Shown here piece by piece: positions 11,101-23,100 of a stretch of DNA of 64,000 bases (position 1 is its first letter; every line of letters starts with the position of its first letter). The notes below the pieces were generated by a model that was not told the origin of the DNA, made no database searches, and saw only the letters and a list, made by a program, of their open reading frames with translations. Source of the DNA: Pogona vitticeps (Eukaryota; Chordata; Lepidosauria; Squamata; Agamidae). The translations under genes and the position numbers were made by a program. The stretch covers positions 103,664,501 to 103,728,500 of the forward strand of contig NC_135785.1 in the NCBI RefSeq assembly GCF_051106095.1. Direction: 5' to 3'.

Positions 11101-14100
11101 TCTTTTTTATTTTTACCAACATTTGCTTGTTCTGTCTGCAGAAAAGGGAAAATGTAGTTTTCTAGTTTTAAGATGTTACCTCATGAGTGGGGGACTAATG
11201 AGTAACATGCAGTAACCCATGAGCTTCCTACTTTATCTGGACCTAATTTGAATTTCAGGAAGCTAAAATGAGAAGTCAATCCTTTAACGAAAGCCGTTGA
11301 CTTATTTGAATGGAATGTGTTGTGCTGTTCTTAAGGTATAGATATCATACAATTTTACACTAAGAATTCTTAAGAGAAAAATATTAATATCAAGCCACCT
11401 CCCTGACAGACCTCAAATTCCATGGCATATACAAAAATAATGGTTGCATAAATGGGAGAAGATAGCCTTAAGTTTATGGATAAGCAGCAGTAATATTGCT
11501 GAATTGTTCAAGATCACAATACTAAACTGCTGACAATACTGAACAGAAGAGGAACAGATGTTGAAATAGCTAGCTTGGTCAGATGCCTGTTTCCTATAAC
11601 CTGCCTAACTGTTTTTGAAGCAATACTTGAGAAGGAAATGGCTTAAATATCCTATAAAACCATTTCTTATTTTCATGCTGTAAAGAAAGAGCGGCAATTT
11701 AGTTCAACGGGCCTCTCAGAGACTGGACACTCTCCACCACCACACTGTTTTCCTGCATAATCCTTGCTGGTAAAAAGAAACTCTTCAAAGAACTGAAATC
11801 AATATTTGCAGACGTGCTGCTAAAGACAGGTCAGGAAAGTGGACCCGGCAAAAGAACTATTACTCAAGAAAACAAACACAGCTGTAAAGCATCTGTTAAT
11901 GTATCACTCGCAGTGCTGGAATCTCGAACTTAGTCACCTTGGAGTCCAAGTGGCAATTTTCCATTAATATAATCTATGGTGTCTTTGCTGACAGCAGAAA
12001 AATCCTGAACAGGTTTGAGGGCTTAGTGATAAAAAAAAGCAATCTTTTAAGCTACCAGATCTCCACCCTGCATGCTGTAATGCAGTGCAGTGGACTTCAA
12101 AAATGAAATGGCTTGGCTCTTGGATGAGCCTATATACAATCAAATACAAGGTTAAACTACATTCTTCATGTGGATTTTATTGACAAATTTACTCACCTAC
12201 AGATCCAAGAGTATTGGCCCATAATGCTCCTTGCTTTGTCACCATATTTAAAATCCTGTAAGTAATGAGATAGATAAGCTGAAGTATACTACTACTACTA
12301 AAACAATCTGCAGGACTAAAAGGCACTGTAAATCAAGTTTCAAGTTACTGCACATTCTTCCCTTTTACTTGAATCTTGAGATCCACAATGCAGGGGCGGG
12401 TGCAAAAGGTACAGAACTGTATCAGAATTTAACTGCACCAAGTCCTACAGTATAGGAAATATCCTGCTAGACATAATGGTGGAACCTAACAAGGCCTATT
12501 CTTCAATCAACTAATTAATTTGCTGATAATTTTTTAAAAGTAAATATTTCGGGTAGCTCTCACATTTTCCTTAGCTAGCCACTGTATCAGCTTCATGAAG
12601 AATATTCCTGTTATCTTTGATCTAAGATCAGAAGACATGGACATCCATTCTCATGTTTGCTGTAAGACTTTAATTAGACATGTGAGATTAGTCTTCGTCT
12701 CCCAATCTCACTGGCATAGGCAGCCTGCCCAATAAACACCAACCACCGTAACCTGCTGGTCCCACTTAACCTCATGGCCCGCACAGCCAGCATCATTGAC
12801 AGCGTGCCAATCGCAGCAGTAGCCCAGCTGGTGCTGCCCCACCACCCTGCTTTGATGGCCACTCCGGCAAGGGACAGGATGATAAGTCTCCCCACTTGGC
12901 CACTGAGTGGCTATCTGAGCAGGGAGGCAGGGCAGCACCAGCTGTGCTACTGCTGCAATTGGCACACTGTCAATGCTGGCTGTGCGGGCCACGAAGTTAA
13001 ATGAACAAGAAGTTAACAAGAAGAGTACAGTAATGCTCACCTTATACAATTCTAGCCAGCTGGGTAGCTCAATGAACAGAGCACCTAGTTATAGTCAGAG
13101 GCTGGGAGCTCAATTCCCCACCATGCCTCCTGGCAAGAACCTACCTGTAGACACAGTCCCAGAGTACCCCCAGCAGAGAAATAGTAAACCACTTGAGCTT
13201 TTTATGCTTCAAATAAAAAAAGTGTCCCTAAATCAGAACTGATTTGACAGTAGGCAATTATTACAAACTGCGACCTGACAAACTTGTTCCTTAAAAGTCA
13301 CTTTAATACAGAAATTTTACTGCATACTGAGTAAGCATGTATGCTTCCAGACTAGCACTCAGCAGGATTTTATCTGCTCAGCACACTCTCAAGAGAAGCA
13401 CAGCACTGCCTCACACTGTTGCCAGCTGCCTCCAAAACACAGACAGTGACAAGCAGCTAAAGTAGACAGTACTTTTATCTTCCAGCAGTGTAACACTGTC
13501 ACAAACATGGTATTGTCAAGAACAGCTGACTACTGCTGGAAATTAGGAAGAAATAAAAAGGTAGACCTGTTTAGCACATGGAAGGTGTCCTCTAGTTAGA
13601 GTTGTTTGAAATTAATTCTTTACTGCTTTGACACACACACAAACACACACACACACACACAAAATTAAGTCCAGTGATTGTGCAATCTTTTTAATAGACA
13701 AAAGCAAATAAATGCTAGGGAATTCTAGCAAAGCAATGCAGTATTTTATTAGCTAATGTTGCAATTTCTGAACTTTTCAGTATGAAAACTGTTTTGATTT
13801 TGAGAAACCCTTTATCTCCTCCATTACCCTTTACTATCATCCAACATCCTTTCAAAAAAAATATCTCTTTTAAAATAAAAATACATAAAATTATTTCATA
13901 GTAAAAATAATAATCATGTACCATCAGTTAATTCGGACTTACAGCAGGTTTTCTAAGTAAAAAAAAAATACTCAGAAGTGGTTTACCATTTCCTTCTTCT
14001 GGGGGCATTCTGGGACTGTGTAGCTTGCCCAGAGTCACACAGGTTAGCTCTATTCGCAGGAGGCATAGCAGGGAATTAAACTCTCAACCTCTGGCTCCAC

Positions 14101-17100
14101 AGCTAGATATCTAAACCACTGAGTAATCTAGTCAGCAAAATAAAAATACTGGCATCTACTTCAGAAATGTGTTTAAGTCCACACCCCACTTAAATTTTTT
14201 TTGTGCCTCATATTTGGGTACCAAAGGCCAAGATGTACATGCAAACATTTGATGAACAGCATTGCAGTAGTTCTTTCTTACACTTCTTTCAGGCCAACTC
14301 AGCATAAACAGAATAATGGGCAACCATGCTAACATTTCATCCTAATTTGTAAATTCCATGTATTCATTATACCTCAAATATTCCTGGGCTGAAAGCATAA
14401 AAAACATCAAGTAAAATATACATTTATCTTTGGTGGAAGATAAATGTCTATAGGGAAGACAGCAGCAGTGCCATCCCTGCCTCCCACTGTTCCAGGGGAA
14501 TGCGCTCTCCATCCCTTTGGAGTGGATTTTCAAAAGGCACAAGTAGCTGCAGGAGAAATTAGAAGCAGTTGCTTCCTTTGTTTGTGCTGCAGGAAGTATT
14601 CCCCCTGCACAGAACTCAAGCTACAAGCACTCTCCTGCCAGGAGGAACAGAGTCGGAATTTGCATTGTTTTATCCCAGTGCAATATATGGTGAAATCTGG
14701 TTAAATGGTAAAAAGAAATTCTAACACCTATCTCACAAAATTATTTAATGTACCTCTTTAATGTACCATATCAAATACTGTTAAGATTTCACCTTTAGGC
14801 AGCTTACAATTAAATCATATTATAAGTCACATTTTGTATTCCATTTTTTGTTTTCTACTCCCAAGTGATTTCTTTTGCAAACTATTACGGAATGAAGTGA
14901 TTTGAAGACCCAGCATTTTCTTGAAGACCTAATATGACACATAGATTAACCTAAATCTTGCTGCCACCTACTGGTAACATGACAAATTGTTCATATGAAG
15001 TGATATTTTAAGTGAAACACCAGTGGCTTCCCTTGTATCACTATCATATTCAAATCCAGATGTTTTATTTCTTCCAGCCTATTCTAGAGAAAATAGAAGC
15101 TTAAAGTGTTTATTGCTAATAAATATGCTGCTAGCATCTACCCTTTGATGTCCAACTATAACAACACTTTATGCCTTTGCCAGAAGGATCATGTGACTCT
15201 TTTATACACCTAAAATCTTTGACAGGAAATTGTTGCCCCACTATCCTCCTTGAATAGACTAGAATGTGGAATGCTGACAATGTCTTTCCAGGTTACCACA
15301 TTTTTTATTCAGAAATAGATAGGGTGGCCAGGGCTAGCTTTACCTATTTGGCCCTTTTACAGAATTCTGATATACGGAAATCAATAAATATATTTTTACA
15401 TGGTACAAAGTAATACCACTGGCTCACAACATGTCAATGTTATATTGAAACAGCAGGAACCAGTGAATTTAAGTCCCACGATGGTTTAGGCAAAGTTGAT
15501 CTTTCTGCTTTTCAAGTCCTTCATCTATAAATTTGTCTTATTTCTCTTGATATGTGATCCAAGCTTAGAACCCCTGGCTTGCTCTATTTCGCAAAACTGT
15601 GATACATATCTGATTCTGTAGAACTTGCTATTTTACTCAGTCTCTTAGAATACTCTTAGAACCACAAACATGGGATTCTAAAATGATATATTACGGTTTA
15701 TTTCTGAAACTCAGCCCTCTATTCAAGCAATGAAGACAACCAATACTTTGAGATATTTGTCTAGCTATCTACAAATTTATCGAAGACAGAACTGATACCA
15801 AAAGGGGCTAAAATATCACAGTCTAGATCTGCTGACTCAGAAGGCTCAGACTGATATCAGTAGAATTTAGATATTCCCTTTCTGCTGCTCAGGCACCAAT
15901 TCACATCAGGCAGTGTGGAGGAAAGATGCTATGTTGCTTTCAGGCTAGCCACTGCATTCTGGATTTTCCCCCTTTTGAATTTTAATCTGCCCATATCTTT
16001 GCATTAAGGCTGTGTGTGTCAGAGTGAAGGTAGATGAATGAATAGGCTTGTTCTTCTGCTACTTTGTCTGGGTAGGTCACAATAGTGCTGGGGCATATTC
16101 CCTTCCCTTCCTTATGGGTGCTTTGCAAATAAATGCTGATTTCTGCCGTTCTTATAATGTGCTGCCAGAAGTATGTCTCAATTCAAACCAGCCTTTTCAT
16201 TCATGTTAGACCTTTGGTGCATTTGGCCATTACCAGGAATGAAATCCGTGTGACAGGTTGCCTGGATTTATTTCTGAAAGCCAGGGTACTGACTGGGAGA
16301 ATTAACGACATAGCACAGCTGTCACTGGATTTAGCATTTAGAGCGGCCTGACAGGTCATTTATTTCCTGGTGTCTGGGGTGATGATCTCCATTCCTGAAC
16401 AAAATCCACACCTATCTGAAAGGAGAGCAAACCATATCTTTAAGATACACCACATTCCCAAAACTGAGAACACTGCATAGTGCCACTCTATTCTAGATCA
16501 TAATCCCTTGTTTTTCCCATTCAGTTAAAAAAAACTTTAAATGAACATTATATCTTTGGTAAAATATGTCTTTCAGAGACCTTCTTTCTATCTACTTAGC
16601 AAACATTTAAATAAAATCAGTATTCCCCCCCCCAAGAAATGTATATAATTATCTTGGAACTATAGAGGAGGAAGGGGCCATATGGATCTTTGACTCCAGC
16701 CTCTGTCAGAAATGAACTCCCAACCTCTGATTCCACAGTCAGATACCTAAACCACTGTAGGGTGTCTAAGGACCATAAATTTATTTGACAAAAACTCCAT
16801 TTGATGAGGGGATTTGACTTACTCATAGTCCATACCAGTGGTTCTCAATCCTGGGTAACTCAGGTATTCTTGGATTGCAATTCCCAGAAGTTTTCACCAC
16901 CAGCTATGCTGGCTGGGGTTTCTGAGAGTTGCAGGTCAAGAACATCAAGGTTACCAAAATTTGGCAACCACTGAGCTATACAAATAACCCTTCTTGTTGG
17001 CATCTGTTAACTGAAGGGATATTTCTGCTTTGTTGAATTCTGTCCTAGATCACTTTGGAATCTGCCAACCTATGGCCCATTTCCAAGTAGACAGTATTGG

Positions 17101-20100
17101 ATCTAAACATGTCAGAGCAGGTTTTAGTCCTCTTGTGCTGCTCATAGTGAGGGATCTTTGGTGTATAATAACAATCAAAATTTGAATACTAGGAAACTTT
17201 CAATTCACTTAAATTAAGTACAGTGGTGCCCCGCATAGCGACGTTAATCCGTTTCAGGATTAACGTCGCTATACGAAAACATCGCTAAACGGAAAGAAAA
17301 TCCCCATAGGAACAAATTAAACCGTTTAATTCGTTCCTAGGGGCAAAAACTCACCGTTCAGCGAGGATCCTCCATAGGGGCGGCCATTTTCCCTGCCTCG
17401 GTAAGTGAGGAATCCGTCCAGAAAACAGGGGGCGCCATTTTGGAACCGCCGATCAGCTGGCATTTCCCCCCCCAGGAAAAGGAGGAAGAGGAGGAGGTGA
17501 AGCGGGAGACGGGGAGTCAGGCGCCCGGCCCTTTCCCTTCCCCTGCCGCCGCCGCCCTGGGAGGAACAAGCCGGCCGGGTGCCGGCTTGAAGAAGAAGAG
17601 GAGGTGAAGGGTGAGGCGGACCCAGGCACCCGGCCGGCTTGTGGCTTGTTCCTTCCCGGGGCCGTGCAGGGGGAAGAGGGAAGCCTCTTCCCCCTGCACA
17701 CCCCCGGGAAGGAACAAGCCACAAGCCGGCCGGGTGCCAGCTTGAAGAAAAAGAGGAGGAGGTGAAGGGGGAGGCGGAGCCAGGCACCCAGCCCAGGGCT
17801 CTTTCTCTTCCCTCTTCCCCCTGCACGGCCCGGGAGGAGCGAGCCAGCCGAAGCGCCGCTCGCCGCCGGCTTTCGGATGAGCGGCCGCCACCGCCTCCTC
17901 AGAGGAAGAGGGCTCCCCCGCGGTCTATCTCAAGCTCCCACCTGCATTTTCCCCCAGCTGACCGGCGAGCTTGAGAAGGACCGTGGGAGAGCCCTCCCCG
18001 CCGGTCCTTCCGATGCCCCCGCCGGTCAGCTGGGGGAATATGGGGCCTATGGGGAAAAATCGCAAAGCGATTTTTCCCCATAGGCAACATCGCAATGCGA
18101 TCGCAAAATCCGCATCGGTATGCGGATTTGTCGTTAAACAGGGCACCCGTTAAGCGAGGCACCACTGTATTATGTGTGCCAGATAATGACATCATCTGAC
18201 TGGTACTATGCAACATTATGCAAGACAATTTTGCTCATTATGTGCTGACGGTACTGTCAAGTAATGTGACTTAATAATAATGATAATTTATTGTCATTGT
18301 AAGTATATACACAGTATACCCATACAACGAAATTCACTTAGGTTATGGGGATGGCAATAAGGATAAAAAGGAGACCTCTTAGTCCTTTTAACTTAGAACA
18401 CATTTTCTTCTCTAATTTTCTTTCTTATGTGTGATTATTTCTTCCTTCCACTTTTATACCACCTGATTAGTGCACACTCACATCATAAGCTCAAATTCAA
18501 GACTTCTTACAGCAAAGAGTAAGAGAATCTAACTTTGTACCTTAACCCATTTCACTGTACAGTACAGACCAATACAGTATCCCATTGCTCAGTGTAATAA
18601 GTTGCACTAAAACAGGCCCACCAAATCAGTGGGAATTTGGTGTGTCAACTCCTTCATAAATCCCACTGATTCAAATAGGCCTACTCTAGAGTACTATTTG
18701 AATCAAAGGAACCTACAGAGGAGGAAACCTACTACAGAAAGCAACAGGATTTCATTCACCAAACCCTTCTCTTGGAGATCATCCAAAAATGTTTTAGTTT
18801 CACACCAGCTACAATGTGGGCTAAGTTCAGTTGGTATGTCCAGCAAATCAAACCACAAGGAAAAGAACTGGCAGCAAATTATCTCACAAAGGATGAACTT
18901 AGATAGTTATAAAGTCCTTGGAAAATAGGACAGAAAGAATCAATTAGACAGCTGAAATATATGGAATTAAGAACTTACTGTACGTTTCTAGGTTTAGACC
19001 AAGCCATGCTTTGTGTCTCCTTCAAGCCCAGTCTCAGGCCATTCAGTGCACCAAATGCAGCTCCTATTAGAGAAGGACATCGGGATTCATTAGCTTCAAC
19101 AAATAAGAACTTAATGCAGAGTGTAGAAACAAAAATGCAGTTTACAGAAAAAGATTCTACTAGCTTGCACGTTTCTACTGAACATATAAGAAATTCACTT
19201 TATTGCTAGTTTACTATTACAGTGGTGCCTCGCAAGACGAATGCCTCGCGGGACAAAAACCCGCAAGACAATTGGTTTTTGCGATCGCTATGGTGCCTCG
19301 CAAGACAGTCTCTTCTATGGCCATGCTTCGCAAGACTTTTTTTAGACCGATGCCTTGCAAGACGAATAAATTCAATGTAATTCTGTAAGCCATGGTACCA
19401 AAGTCAGAAGCTGACTAACACTGGGAGTTAAGGACAAAATATAGATTCAATGCTCCTTCCCAAAGTATCAAGCAGATTCTTCCTTTTTTGCTCATAGGAA
19501 TAAGATTCTTGTGTTCATTATAGTACAGAAGTTATTCCAGAACATCCTTCAAAGCGTGTTGTGGATATCACTCCACAACTGTAGCATAAGCTCTTGTGGT
19601 CCCTCTAGCACCATAGCACTCTGTTTTTTTAATTTGGCAACAGAGTACTGTAATATGCAACTTTCTAGCATCTGCCAGCATACTGCATGCAGATTCACAT
19701 AGTTTTCATAACAGAAGTTATCTTCTCCCACAAACCGGTTACTTTGTCTGTTATAAATGAAGTATAAAAATAACTCTTTGGCAAACAAAGATATAAATTT
19801 TATTTGTATGATGTTCAGATGCACATAGATTTATGTATTTCAAATATTTAACAAAATGATACGATTGAAAGTGATCCCATACCTGTTATGCAACATCCTC
19901 CAATTGTAAAGAAGGCCAGCTCAAATCTACCCCTAGTTTTACTAGCTCCAGTGGGTAAGATGAATTCATCTGTGTCCTGAAACAGACATATATGTCTCCA
20001 TTAATATCTACTATCTTTTAGTTCAGTGGTTCTTAACCTTAGGTTACTCAGGTGTTTTTGGACTGCAACTCCCAGAAGCCTTCACCACCAACTGTGCTGG

Positions 20101-23100
20101 CTGGGGTTTCGGGGAATTGCAGTTCAAAAACACCTGAGTAACCCAAGGTTAAGAACCACTGTTTTAGTTCATCCCCTGATAAGATGATTAACTGAAAAAA
20201 GATTAGTTAGTAAGACTGGAAAGGAAACAATTACAAGGAACCTAAATAACACATTCCAAATCAAATGAGAATCTAGAGCAGCTAAAAACAATTTTAACAC
20301 AGCATTACAATAAGCCATAAACAAGTTGAGATGTGTGTATACAGTTCTTATAGTTGTAAAATGCAGTACTCTGCTGACAACACTTCAGTTGCCAAATGTT
20401 CTTAAAATAAAACAAATCACAGTGATGTATTTTGAATGCTTTTTGGAGACTAATACTCTATTACATATAATAAAAATAATGCATAATGAACATTATGTAT
20501 GCTTCCAGACTAGTGCTGAACAGGCTATTAACTGCACAGCACACTCTCAGAGAAGCATAGTATTGTCCCATGTTGGTGTCAGCTGCTTCCAGAACGGAGA
20601 CAATGACACACAACAAAAATAGACAGTACCTTTATCTCCCAATGGTGTAACACTGTCACAGACATGGTAGTGGCACAGACAGCTGACCACCACTGGATTT
20701 TAACAAAAACATCCTCAGAATCACCAGTTGCCATATAAGGACTAGTTCATAGTTAATTTCATAAGAAAGCATCCTGTCTGCCTGTGCTAGCCTATGGAAG
20801 AGAGTGCTAGAGGCTGTTGGGATTGTGTATGAGTGCATATCATGACATGCTAACATAAATCAGAAACATTCCAAGATAGAAACTTTTTTTTACAAACTTG
20901 TATAGCTGGGTGGGCGACTGAGCTACATGTGGTGGTGTCTCATTATGAGGCTAACCTATGAATGGTTGTTGTGGGTTTTTCGGGCTCTTTGGCCGTGTTC
21001 TGCAGGTTGTTCTTCCTAACGTTTCGCCAGTCTCTGTGGCCGGCATCTTCAGAGGACAGCACTCTGAACTTCCCCTGTGTTTCACTAAGTTACAGTAAAC
21101 AGTTAATTCAGTACAGCCAGGATACCCTTTGAAATCTGCTTAACTGGTAGAGAAATCTTTCAAATGTTAACAGCTATCTAAAGAATAGAAAGGGACACAC
21201 CTTTAAGGACGACTCAGGATTTCCTTTGCATACAAGATAAACTCATGAGGAGTGCAAACATACTAATCCCACTCTTTCTGTTCTTACTTATATTAAGTCT
21301 CTCATGCTTGAAGGGCAAGGAATCTGAAGGGGAGGGACTCTTGTGAGGCCCACATAAATCAGAACTTTGAAAAATCAGAGTTCTAATTAATGTTGAAAGA
21401 CCGGCAGATACCTAACACTCTCCTCATCCCCAGGAGACAACAGAACTGGGGATAGAGCTACGTTCGTTCGTTCGTTTAGTAGTGTCCGACTCTTCGTGAC
21501 CCCATGAACCAGAGCACGCCAGGCCCTCCTATCTTCCACTGCCTCCCGGAGTTGTGTCAGATTCATGTTGGTTGCTTCGGTGACACTGTCCAACCATCTC
21601 ATCCTCTGTCGTCCTCTTCTCCTCTTGCCTTCACACTTTCCCAACATTAAGGTCTTTTCCAGGGAGTCCTCTCTTCTCATGAGATGGCCAAAGTATTGGA
21701 GCCTCAGCTTCAGGATCTGTCCTTCCAGTGAGCACTCAGGGTTGATTTCCTTTAGAATTGATAGGTGTGTTCTCCTTGCAGTCCAGGGGACTCTCAAGAG
21801 CCTCCTCCAGCACCACAATTCAAAGGCATCAATTCTTCGGCGGTCTGCTTTCTTTATGGTCCAGCTCTCACTTCCATACATCACGACAGGAAAAACCATA
21901 GCTTTGACTATTCGGACTTTTGTTGGCAAGGTGATATCTCTGCTTTTTAAGATGCTGTCAAGATTTGTCATCGCTTTCCTCCCAAGAAGCAGGCGTCTTT
22001 TAATTTTGTGACTGCTGTCTCCATCTGCAGTGATTATGGAGCCCAAGAAGGTAAAATCTGTCACTGCCTCCATATCTTCCCCTTCTATTTGCCAGGATGA
22101 GATGGGACCAGTGGCCATGATCTTAGTTTTTTTGATGTTGAGTTTAAGACCGTTTTTTGCACTCTCCTCTTTCAACCTCATTACAAGGTTCTTTAGTTCC
22201 TCCTCGCTTTCTGCCATCAGAGTGGTATCATCTGCATATTGGAGGTTGTTGATATTTCTTCCGGCAATCTTAATTCCGGCTTGGGATTCCTCCAGTCCAG
22301 CCTTCCGCATGATGTATTCTGCATATAAGTTAAATAAGCAGGGAGACAATATACAGCCTTGTCATACTCGTTTCCCAATTTTGAACCAATCAGTTGTTCC
22401 ATATCCAGTTCTAACTGTTGCTTCCTGTCCCACCTATAGGTTTCTCAGGAGATAGATAAGGTGCTCAGGCACGCCCATTTCTTTAAGGACTTGCCATAGT
22501 TTGCTGTGGTCCACACAGTCAAAGGCTTTTGCATAGTCAATGAAGCAGAAGTAGATGTTTTTCTGGAACTCTCTGGCTTTCTCCATAATCCAGCGCATGT
22601 TGGCAATTTGGTCTCGAGTTCCTCTGCCCCTTCGGAATCCCGCTTGTACATCTGGGAGTTATCGGTCCACATATTGCTGAAGCCTACCTTGTAGTATTTT
22701 GAGCATAACCTTGCTAGCGTGTGAAATGAGTGCAATTGTGCGGTAGTTGGAGCATTCTTTGGCACTTCCCTTCTTTGGTATTGGGATGTAGACTGATCTT
22801 TTCCAGTCCTCTGGCCACTGTTGACTTTTCCAAACTTGCTGGCATATTGAATGTAGCACCTTAACAGCATCATCTTTTAAGATTTTAAATAGTTCAGCTG
22901 GAATGCCATCACCTCCACTGGCCTTGTTGTTAGCCAGGCTTTCTAAGGCCCACTTGACTTCACTCTCCAAGATGTCTGGCTCTAGGTCAGCAACTACATT
23001 GCCTGGGTTGTCTGGGATATCCAAATCTTTCTGATATAATTCCTCTGTGTATTCTTGCCACCTCTTCTTGATGTCTTCTGCTTCTGTGAGGTCCCTTCCA

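Larger units (their letters stand above)
9036..12196 (-). other. TIMM23: TIMM23 intron 5
   Basis: 3.2 kb holding a tRNA-headed SINE (9190-9325), a hAT-like MITE (9330-9551) and a palindromic hAT MITE (10451-10578). The remainder, 10580-12196, is AT-rich with nothing recognised. Confidence 0.6.
12256..18978 (-). other. TIMM23: TIMM23 intron 4
   Basis: 6.7 kb containing a foldback (12762-13003), SINEs (13053, 13965, 16655), an unclassified 205-bp repeat (13336-13540), a (CA)n run, a palindromic hAT MITE (16836-16973), Tigger-like copy B (17221-18167), a LINE tail (18270-18345) and a repeat module (18600-18725). I see nothing in 14136-16654 beyond AT-rich DNA. Confidence 0.6.

Noticed and set aside
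12674-13049. Frames on both strands over the foldback with similar translations
   Set aside because: The similarity arises because the arms are inverted copies; there is no recognised protein.
17326-18228. Several overlapping open frames (up to 166 codons) on both strands
   Set aside because: They lie inside the GC-rich core of Tigger-like copy B, overlap on both strands and read inverted repeats. No domain.
21018-21052. Hammerhead-ribozyme-like core on the minus strand (CTGAAGA ... GGCGAAAC)
   Set aside because: The two core boxes are present and can be joined by a GCC/GGC stem, but one unpaired base offsets the stem and I find no helix III with a GUH cleavage site.
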